Source: Ruixingdingia sedimenti (GTDB lineage: Bacteria > Pseudomonadota > Alphaproteobacteria > Rhodobacterales > Rhodobacteraceae). From it: a stretch of DNA of 10,206 nucleotides. Numbering within the stretch: position 1 is the stretch's first letter; the number at the start of each line of letters is the position of its first letter. Below the pieces are notes generated by a model. The model saw only the letters and a program-made list of their open reading frames with translations. It ran no database searches and was not told the origin of the DNA. Where the stretch lies: NCBI RefSeq assembly GCF_031432425.1, contig NZ_JAVKPH010000060.1:1-10206 (forward strand), in the 5' to 3' direction. A program made the translations under genes and the position numbers. Below are positions 5,697 through 10,206 of the stretch, piece after piece.

Positions 5697-6027
5697 AAAA
5701 ACTTTTTTGTGGAGGGGGCGAGGGGGCAAGCAGGGGGCGGAAGTTTTGCCCCCTACTTCCTTATAGAAAACATACAGTTATACCCCAGGGGGCAAGGGGG
5801 CATTGTTTTGCATTCTTTCGTGGTGCGAGGTTCTCACTTTTGTGGTGGTGTGTCGATCGGACAGAGGACTCACACCACCACAACGACACACCCTACCATA
5901 GGGAAGTTTTGGCGAAAGTCCTGCCCCCTTGCCCCCGATGGGTCAAGCGTCTGTTTTGGATTGGAAAACAGGGGGCGGAAGTCTTGCCCCCGGTCTGCCC
6001 CACGTGCCCCCAGAAGATTTTTGTGCG
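5697..6027. repeat. Mirror-symmetric GGGGGC repeat region, candidate replication origin or divergent control region
   Basis: The whole stretch from 5559 to 6099 lacks a credible gene. Inside it, the core GGGGGC occurs six times on the plus strand (starts 5714, 5722, 5733, 5788, 5796, 5971) and five times as GCCCCC (5748, 5923, 5931, 5986, 6006), plus a degenerate GCCCC at 5997. The parts mirror each other around about 5862: outer doublets (5714-5727 and 5997-6011), GGGGGC-N9-GCCCCC palindromes (5733-5753 and 5971-5991, one base different), 34-base spacers, inner doublets (5788-5801 and 5923-5936), and a central inverted repeat. Iteron-like repeats beside a D5/P4-type helicase gene are typical of replication origins, so an origin is the favoured inference. 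A divergent promoter/operator region for the genes on either side is the alternative, and the two roles may coexist. No clear sigma-70 promoter could be fixed, although AT-rich patches lie at 5757-5783 and 5694-5712. Confidence 0.7.
5840..5883. repeat. Central 13-bp inverted repeat of the symmetric region
   Basis: Arms 5840-5852 (TTGTGGTGGTGTG) and 5871-5883 are exact reverse complements separated by 18 bases, able to form a cruciform or RNA hairpin. An overlapping competing pair also exists: GGTGTGTCG (5847-5855) with CGACACACC (5884-5892), a perfect 9-bp stem. The centre (5861.5) coincides with the mirror axis of the flanking G-rich repeats. Confidence 0.75.
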
Positions 6028-6099
6028 CCGGGTTTGGGTAGGCCCCACATCCTTTCTATCTGCAAAGCAAGTCCAACCCAACCGCCAGGAGAAACGTCC

Positions 6100-6276
6100 A
6101 TGATGCTCACCATCCTCGCCGCCATCGCCTTCGTCGTCGGCTTTCTCGGCGTCGCCTACTTGCTCGCGCTCGGGCTGACAAAAGCCATCCTTGCGCATCA
6201 GGAGCGCAAAGAAAAAGCGCAGCGCAGCGCCGAATATTGGGCTCTTCGCACGCGTTCTTCGTATCGCGCGTTTTGA
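6100..6276 (+). CDS. Small single-span membrane protein, 58 aa
   Basis: This is the first gene of the rightward block. Residues about 3-28 form one hydrophobic span (LTILAAIAFVVGFLGVAYLL), followed by a charged cytoplasmic-type tail (HQERKEKAQRS). No family is recognised. A single-span phage protein this size could be a holin-like, superinfection-exclusion or membrane-anchoring protein, but nothing here selects among these. The frame is open from 5929, but ATG at 6100 (followed directly by a second ATG) has AGGAGA eight bases upstream and starts at the membrane span. The mirror-symmetric region lies just upstream. Confidence 0.75.
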   Translation: MMLTILAAIAFVVGFLGVAYLLALGLTKAILAHQERKEKAQRSAEYWALRTRSSYRAF

Positions 6277-6290
6277 GCCGAGAAAGAACT

Positions 6291-6311
6291 TCCCTACCTG
6301 CTTGGTAGGGA
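6291..6311 (+). promoter_or_regulatory. Hairpin between first two rightward genes
   Basis: TCCCTACC (6291-6298) and GGTAGGGA (6304-6311) form a perfect 8-bp stem with loop TGCTT. It sits 15 bases past one stop and just before the GGGAGG ribosome-binding site of the next gene. CAAAAAGGG follows, so it is not a classic terminator. It may be a processing or stability element. Confidence 0.4.
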
Positions 6312-6329
6312 CAAAAAGGGAGGCCCGCC

Positions 6330-6554
6330 ATGAACACATTTCTCGAAATCCTTGCGTGGAACGCCGCGCTCGCCGCCACGTGCTACGGGGTCATCCGGTT
6401 CGTTGACTACGTCATCAAGCCCTGGCTTGAAGAGCTGGCGACCGCCGACCACGACCCTGCGGCACTGGACGAATACGTCATCCGGTCGGCCCTGACGGGC
6501 AAATACACGGACGCCGAAATCGAGGCGACCATCGCCCGCGCCCGGGGGCAGTGA
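6330..6554 (+). CDS. Hypothetical small protein, 74 aa
   Basis: No family is recognised. Residues 3-28 are mostly hydrophobic (FLEILAWNAALAATCYGVIRF) but contain a Glu and an Arg, so they form a weak membrane span or amphipathic helix. The rest is acidic and helical, ending TDAEIEATIARARGQ. ATG at 6330 has GGGAGG six bases upstream. The stop lies two bases before the next ATG. Confidence 0.75.
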   Translation: MNTFLEILAWNAALAATCYGVIRFVDYVIKPWLEELATADHDPAALDEYVIRSALTGKYTDAEIEATIARARGQ

Positions 6555-6556
6555 GC

Positions 6557-6754
6557 ATGAGCCCCCTGACCCTCGAACGCGCCATCCGCGCATTCTGCCG
6601 TGAAGCCTGCATCGACCGTCGGTCGGTGCACAACATCACGGTCGCGGGGCGCACGATGCTCTGGGTGGTGCATGAGCCGCAAGACCCAGTGCCGTCGGCC
6701 CCCCCCCACGCGCGCCAGCGCCGCATCTGGGGGCATACGCATGAGCGCGCCTGA
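6557..6754 (+). CDS. Hypothetical small protein, 65 aa, with a C9 tract
   Basis: No family is recognised. The product has a helical N-terminal part (LTLERAIRAFCREACIDRRS), a short strand segment (NITVAGRTMLWVVHEP) and a Pro/Arg/His-rich tail. ATG at 6557 is preferred because GGGGG lies eight bases upstream. A GTG at 6551, overlapping the preceding stop, would add two residues. The last third is encoded across a run of nine C (6699-6707), where an indel or slippage would move the frame into that of the following gene. It overlaps the next gene by 14 bases. Confidence 0.6.
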   Translation: MSPLTLERAIRAFCREACIDRRSVHNITVAGRTMLWVVHEPQDPVPSAPPHARQRRIWGHTHERA

Positions 6755-6962
6755 CAACATCACGCTGACCGTGCCAGAGGTGCGACAGGTGGCAGCGCGT
6801 GCTGCTATGCGGCTGGGCGCGCCCTTCGACCGGCGTTTAATGGCCGTCATCGACGACATCATCGAGGACGTCATCCTGGTCCAGGCGTTGGGTCCAGAAC
6901 ACACGCGGGAGAAGACCGAGGAGGCCGGTCCCGAACCAAAGAAAGGCAAGCAAAATGAATGA
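6741..6962 (+). CDS. Hypothetical small acidic protein, 73 aa
   Basis: The product starts MSAPDNITLTVPEVRQVAAR. Residues 12-50 form helices (VRQVAARAAMRL and RRLMAVIDDIIEDVILVQAL), and the tail is Glu/Lys/Pro-rich (REKTEEAGPEPKKGKQNE). No family is recognised. ATG at 6741 is preceded by GGGGGC about six bases away and lies within the end of the previous gene. The frame is open upstream to 6600, but that part is antisense-like and belongs to the previous gene's region. The stop overlaps the next start by eight bases. Confidence 0.72.
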   Translation: MSAPDNITLTVPEVRQVAARAAMRLGAPFDRRLMAVIDDIIEDVILVQALGPEHTREKTEEAGPEPKKGKQNE

Positions 6963-7119
6963 CTTGCTTCTGCCCATCATCGCAGGAACAGGGACATGGG
7001 CGGTGCTCGTGGCCCTGTTCGTCATGCGGGCAAGAAACAAGAAGAAACAAGCACTTACGTGGTCCGAGCGGAAGCGGGCCCGGTTTCCCATAGGAGGGGG
7101 CGACGATGGCGCGCGCTAA
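6955..7119 (+). CDS. Small single-span membrane protein, 54 aa
   Basis: The product has an N-terminal hydrophobic span (residues 4-24: LLLPIIAGTGTWAVLVALFV), then a strongly basic stretch (MRARNKKKQALTWSERKRAR), as expected for an inner-membrane anchor with a cytoplasmic tail. No family is recognised. ATG at 6955 has AAAGG eight bases upstream and overlaps the end of the previous gene. It is the second single-span protein of this block, after the 58-residue one. Confidence 0.65.
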   Translation: MNDLLLPIIAGTGTWAVLVALFVMRARNKKKQALTWSERKRARFPIGGGDDGAR

Positions 7120-7234
7120 ACCATTGGAAAACCTATGCTTTTTGACTGTTTGGGGGTCGACCGGGCGTGTATCCGGGGTCCCTGGCATTAGCAAATATCA
7201 CGGGTATTCCGGACGCCCCGACCTTTTTGGCTAA
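7106..7234 (+). CDS. Doubtful 42-aa ORF overlapping a structured element
   Basis: ATG at 7106 has an ideal ribosome-binding site (GGAGG at 7093-7097, eight bases away) and overlaps the end of the previous gene. The frame runs 42 codons (starts MARAKPLENLCFLTVW, ends RPDLFG). However, from about 7120 the composition shifts and the codons run through a strong stem structure at 7155-7223. The reading may be a genuine tiny peptide, a decayed gene start, or chance. Confidence 0.3.
   Translation: MARAKPLENLCFLTVWGSTGRVSGVPGISKYHGYSGRPDLFG
7155..7228 (+). promoter_or_regulatory. Structured element upstream of terminase: terminator/attenuator or part of cos
   Basis: Three 5-bp blocks, GGTCG (7155-7159), GGGCG (7163-7167) and TCCGG (7172-7176), pair with CCGGA (7209-7213), CGCCC (7214-7218) and CGACC (7219-7223). 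The right arm is continuous, and the left arm has bulges ACC and TGTA. The result is a 15-bp stem with a 32-base loop, followed at once by TTTTT (7224-7228). The T-run suggests an intrinsic terminator or attenuator ahead of the terminase genes. In lambda-type phages the cos site also lies just before the small terminase gene, so this GC-rich partly symmetric DNA, followed by an A/T-rich stretch (7224-7253), is also a cos candidate. Neither role is proven. Confidence 0.45.
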
Positions 7235-7282
7235 TAAAATTTCAAAAAAAGCTATCCATCACGCAACAACGCGAGGCGCTCA

Positions 7283-7900
7283 ATGGCAAGAAAATCAAAT
7301 AGAAAGGGGGACTTGGTCTCTGCGTTGGCTCTGTCGAAGCTGCTGGGTCGGGACCGCCAGTCGGTGACCAGGTGGGCCGAGACCGAGGGCATGCCATACG
7401 AAAGCCGGCCGGACGCCAGCGGCGCCGGTGAGTGGAAGTTTTGGACTGCAGAAGTGGTTGACTGGCTGGTGGCCCGGGATACCCAGCGTGCCGTCGAGAA
7501 GCTGGAAAAGGTGGAGTCCGTTTCCGACGAAGAGATGGACTCGATGACTGTGGCGCAGGCCGAGGCAATGAAGGCCCGCTGGGACGCAGTCAAGTCGCGC
7601 ACCTCGGCCCTCATGCAGATCTTGGCGCTTCAAAAGGAGAGCGAGGACCTTGTGGAGAAGGGCGTCATCGCCGCTGTCTACTCTGCCCAGATTGCCCGTG
7701 CACGTCATGCCTTCGGGAACCTGGATGCCCGTGTTGCTGCCCGCGTTCCCGATGTTGAACAACGCGTTCTGATTGCTGGCCTCGTGCGAGACGAGGTCGA
7801 AGCCATCTGCGCGGAACTGACCGTCCCGGAACATTTCGAGGCCGAAGAGGAGCCGGAGTCACCCCTTGATATCGAGTTTGCCGCTGAGGGCGACGAATGA
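7283..7900 (+). CDS. terS: Terminase small subunit, Nu1-like DNA-packaging protein
   Basis: The 205-residue protein should bind the packaging site and recruit the large subunit. Residues 11-31 form a helix-turn-helix (LVSALALSKLLGRDRQSVTR). A wing and closing helix follow (WAETEGMPYES, then GEWKFWTAEVVDWL, to residue 62), as in lambda Nu1-type winged-helix domains. Residues 70-130 are a charged helix suited to dimerisation. Residues 131-180 (QIARARHAFGNLDARVAARV) form the conserved central helical part, and the tail is acidic (FEAEEEPESPLD), probably contacting the large subunit. ATG at 7283 has GAGG six bases upstream. The stop overlaps the large-subunit start as ATGA. Confidence 0.88.
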   Translation: MARKSNRKGDLVSALALSKLLGRDRQSVTRWAETEGMPYESRPDASGAGEWKFWTAEVVDWLVARDTQRAVEKLEKVESVSDEEMDSMTVAQAEAMKARWDAVKSRTSALMQILALQKESEDLVEKGVIAAVYSAQIARARHAFGNLDARVAARVPDVEQRVLIAGLVRDEVEAICAELTVPEHFEAEEEPESPLDIEFAAEGDE

Positions 7901-10038
7901 ACGAGAAGCAGCTTGTCCGGGATGCTATTGGGGACTCCGCCGCACGCCTGCGCCGCGAATTGGAGAGTGTCAACGCTACCGTCTTTGCACCGCGCCCGCG
8001 CCTGACCCCATCGCAATGGGCAGAGGCAAAGCTGAAACTGCCCCGAACGACGTCATCCTTGCCCGGCGACTTCCGTCTCTTCCCGCCTCAGCGCGGCATA
8101 ATGGATGCCCTGGCTGAACCGGGGGTGGAAGAGATTGATGTTGAGAAGGCGAGCCGGACCGGCTTCACCCAGCTGATGGCGGCGATGGAGCTTTACTGCA
8201 TCGAGCAGGAAGCCAAGCCCGTTGTATCCATCCACCCCAAGGAATCTTCGTCACGAGCCTTCGAGCGCAAATACATCCGCCCGATGCTACAGGAGTCCGA
8301 GAAGGTGGGCTACCTGTTTCCGAACCTGGAACGCCAACCCTGGAAGTCGAAGATCTCTGTCACCGGCTCGACCTTGGATTTTAAGGACGCCGTCCTGCCT
8401 GACAACTTCTCGGAATACCACGCTTGGCGGATCTTCGGTGACGAAGTCGACAGGCCACAGTGGAACGCCGGGGGCGAGGCCACCAGCGAGGGCGATAAAA
8501 TCACCCTCATGTCGAAGCGCCTCGAGAGCTTCGACGACGGTATAATGATTCTGGGCTCGTCGCCTGGAACGGCAAAAGGCAGCCGCATCCACCGTCGTTT
8601 CCTGATGACAGACCAGCGGCGCTATTTCGTGCCGTGCCCGCACTGCGGCGAGTTCCAATACCTGAAATGGGGTGGCCGGGAAACCGAGCACGGGGTCAAG
8701 TGGCCAGAAGGGAGGCCCGAACAGGCTTACTACGTCTGCGAGCACAACGGCTGCGTCATCGAGCACCACGAAAAGCCCGCTATGCTGGAAAGGGGCGAGT
8801 GGAGGCCGACAGCCGTAGGATTGCCTGGCCGTGTTGGCTTCCATTTCCCGGCGCTACTGTCGCCGTTCAAGCGCGCTTCCTGGGGCCGCCTGGCCGTCGA
8901 GTTTGTCAAGGCCACGAACGAGGCGCGCGTTGGCAACACAGAACTGCTCCAAGCGTTCGTGAACACTTCGCTGGGTGAAGTGTGGGAGGAGCCCGACGCA
9001 AAGAAAGCGGCGGATCCGCACGAGCTGCAAGAGCGTCTGGAAATCTATGAGGCGGAAGCCCCGACCGGAACGGTCGTGGTGCTTGCGGGGGTCGACAACC
9101 AGGAAGGCAAAGAAGGCGAGCTCGGCTACTCGGAAGTCAGCATTTACGCCGTGACGCCCGGCGAACAGCTCTGGTTGATTGGGCACTTCGTTGTTCGCGA
9201 CGCCGGCGGGCTGGACTCCGCACAACATTGGAACGCCGTTGAAGCCTTGCTCTTGCGCCGCTGGAAACTGCCCAACGGCCGTGAAATGCCGGTGTCCGTG
9301 GCGGCCATCGACACCGGCGGCAACCACGGCCAACAGGTCATGGATTTCTGCAACCGCATGCAGCGCGCCGGTCGCCGGTGGTGGCCAATCCAAGGCTACT
9401 CGAACCCGGGCGGAAAGCGCCGCAAGCCCATGTGGCCAACCTCGCCCTCGAAGTCGAAACACGGTGGGGTCATGCACACCATCGACACCTACATTGCGAA
9501 GGATACCCTGTTCGACCGCCTGACCCGCGAGCCAGGTATGCCCGGCTCCATACACTTCCCGACGGCGCCGCTGCCGGGTGCCGTGCCATGCGACCAGGTC
9601 TTCTTCAAGCGCCTGACCAAAGAGCGGCCCAAACCGTTGAAGGGCAACCCCGGTATGACCACTTGGGCCAACCAGCCAAGTGACCAGGAACCGTGGGACT
9701 GTCTGGTCTACGCCTACGCGGCACTTCACGGCTTCTACGCCATGAAGGGCGGGTCGAGGCTTCAAGAGATGCTGCGGGCTGAACCGCCCAAGGTAGACGG
9801 ACCGCTGGCAGACGGGACCGAGGTGCCGACAGACGCCGGGGAAGGGGCCTTGCCCCCGGCCGACCCCGTGCCCACCGAAGCCTCGGATCTTCCGCCACCT
9901 GGAACGCCACCCTGGAAAATGACGCCTGCCCAGAAAGCGGCCGTGGCTGCGCAGCGTGCGAAGGAAGAGGCGGCCAAGCCCGTGCCGGTGCGTCGCAATC
10001 CTGGGCTCATGGTCCGCTCGTCTTTCGTGAGTCGCTGA
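7897..10038 (+). CDS. terL: Terminase large subunit, lambda GpA-like packaging ATPase/nuclease
   Basis: This 713-residue motor pumps DNA into the procapsid and cuts it at the packaging site. The ATPase half has a deviant Walker A typical of the GpA family (KASRTGFTQ, 84-92), Walker B IFGDEV with D182 and E183, and a coupling motif GSSPGT (220-225). A probable zinc-binding insert follows, with CPHC (247-250) and C281/C286. The nuclease half has an RNase H-like fold with candidate metal-binding D400 (LAGVDNQ), D472 (AAIDTGGNHG) and D601 (PWDCLVYAYAAL). Residues 628-700 are a Pro/Ala-rich, probably disordered tail, slightly longer than in lambda GpA. ATG at 7897 overlaps the small-subunit stop. 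The gene is intact. Confidence 0.96.
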   Translation: MNEKQLVRDAIGDSAARLRRELESVNATVFAPRPRLTPSQWAEAKLKLPRTTSSLPGDFRLFPPQRGIMDALAEPGVEEIDVEKASRTGFTQLMAAMELYCIEQEAKPVVSIHPKESSSRAFERKYIRPMLQESEKVGYLFPNLERQPWKSKISVTGSTLDFKDAVLPDNFSEYHAWRIFGDEVDRPQWNAGGEATSEGDKITLMSKRLESFDDGIMILGSSPGTAKGSRIHRRFLMTDQRRYFVPCPHCGEFQYLKWGGRETEHGVKWPEGRPEQAYYVCEHNGCVIEHHEKPAMLERGEWRPTAVGLPGRVGFHFPALLSPFKRASWGRLAVEFVKATNEARVGNTELLQAFVNTSLGEVWEEPDAKKAADPHELQERLEIYEAEAPTGTVVVLAGVDNQEGKEGELGYSEVSIYAVTPGEQLWLIGHFVVRDAGGLDSAQHWNAVEALLLRRWKLPNGREMPVSVAAIDTGGNHGQQVMDFCNRMQRAGRRWWPIQGYSNPGGKRRKPMWPTSPSKSKHGGVMHTIDTYIAKDTLFDRLTREPGMPGSIHFPTAPLPGAVPCDQVFFKRLTKERPKPLKGNPGMTTWANQPSDQEPWDCLVYAYAALHGFYAMKGGSRLQEMLRAEPPKVDGPLADGTEVPTDAGEGALPPADPVPTEASDLPPPGTPPWKMTPAQKAAVAAQRAKEEAAKPVPVRRNPGLMVRSSFVSR

Positions 10039-10050
10039 CGCAACGCCTCA

Positions 10051-10094
10051 GGCTGCCCCGTGAATAACGGGGCAAGCACGAAAGCGGGGCAGCC
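10051..10094 (+). promoter_or_regulatory. Two mutually exclusive hairpins after terminase
   Basis: TGCCCCGT (10054-10061) pairs perfectly with ACGGGGCA (10067-10074), loop GAATA. The same left segment, GGCTGCCCCG (10051-10060), also pairs perfectly over 10 bp with CGGGGCAGCC (10085-10094). Both cannot form at once. No T-run follows either hairpin. The element lies 13 bases past the large-subunit stop and could be a terminator relic, an RNA processing site, or a switch controlling the next head gene. Confidence 0.5.
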
Positions 10095-10199
10095 AGCATG
10101 TATGAACTTTGGACCACGGAAGACCTTAAGTAAGCGCGACGCTGATCCCCTCCTGCCGCTTCTGATCTGACCGGGCCATTCTCCGGGCGCATGAGCGTT

Positions 10200-10204
10200 G
10201 GAGG
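10200..10204 (+). promoter_or_regulatory. Likely ribosome-binding site for a gene starting beyond the window
   Basis: GGAGG at 10200-10204 lies at the very edge of the window in the reading direction of the terminase genes. A start codon a few bases outside the window is likely; a head-tail connector or portal gene is usual at this place in lambda-like maps. An ATG at 10191 is an alternative start inside the window but has no good site before it. Confidence 0.35.
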
Positions 10205-10206
10205 TG

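Noticed and set aside
5520..6103. Long rightward open frames across the symmetric region (for example one running 5520-6041)
   Set aside because: They are rich in Cys, Trp and Gly/Pro read from G tracts, lack ribosome-binding sites, start inside the helicase gene and look like readings of repeat DNA rather than protein.
7142..7170. TTGACT (7142-7147) as a -35 promoter element for the terminase genes
   Set aside because: No acceptable -10 hexamer occurs 16-18 bases downstream; the sequence there is GC-rich stem.
8854..9765. 303-codon leftward frame opposite the large terminase gene
   Set aside because: It is antisense to the nuclease domain of a clearly assigned terminase and has no convincing start signal.

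Overview
The window looks like part of a tailed double-stranded DNA phage or prophage from a GC-rich proteobacterium. An alphaproteobacterial host is my guess from composition and gene style; nothing in the sequence proves it. The firm anchors are a lambda-type terminase pair (Nu1-like small subunit, GpA-like large subunit), a D5/P4-type superfamily 3 replicative helicase, and a sigma-70-like transcription factor. There are no rRNA or tRNA genes, CRISPR arrays or insertion sequences, and I see no integrase or repressor gene.

Layout. Positions 1-5558 are read almost entirely leftward (minus strand). In transcription order they hold the helicase (5558-3777, closed by a strong intrinsic terminator at 3711-3736), an unknown 196-residue protein (3559-2969, closed by a terminator near 2925-2945), and a compact five-gene operon of unknown proteins (2789-772). 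The last four genes of that operon overlap end to start, and its terminator sits on the last stop codon. The sigma-like gene (700-11) follows. A possible rightward gene end at 1-42 converges on it.

Positions 5559-6099 hold no credible gene. They contain the most striking structure in the window: about 300 bp of G-rich repeats arranged as a near mirror image around position 5862, with a perfect 13-bp inverted repeat at the centre. It lies upstream of both the helicase and the rightward genes, so a replication origin, a divergent promoter/operator region, or both are the leading readings.

Positions 6100-10206 are read rightward. Five or six tiny tightly packed genes come first (6100-7234), two of them encoding single-span membrane proteins. 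Next is a structured non-coding element at 7155-7228, which may be a terminator/attenuator or part of a cos packaging site. The terminase small and large subunits (7283-10038, ATGA overlap) follow, then a leader that can fold in two mutually exclusive ways, and apparently the start of the next morphogenesis gene at the window edge.

How it may work together (inference): the helicase replicates the genome from the adjacent repeat region, the leftward unknown genes act with it or on the host, the sigma-like protein may redirect host RNA polymerase to late promoters, and the rightward block begins DNA packaging and head assembly.
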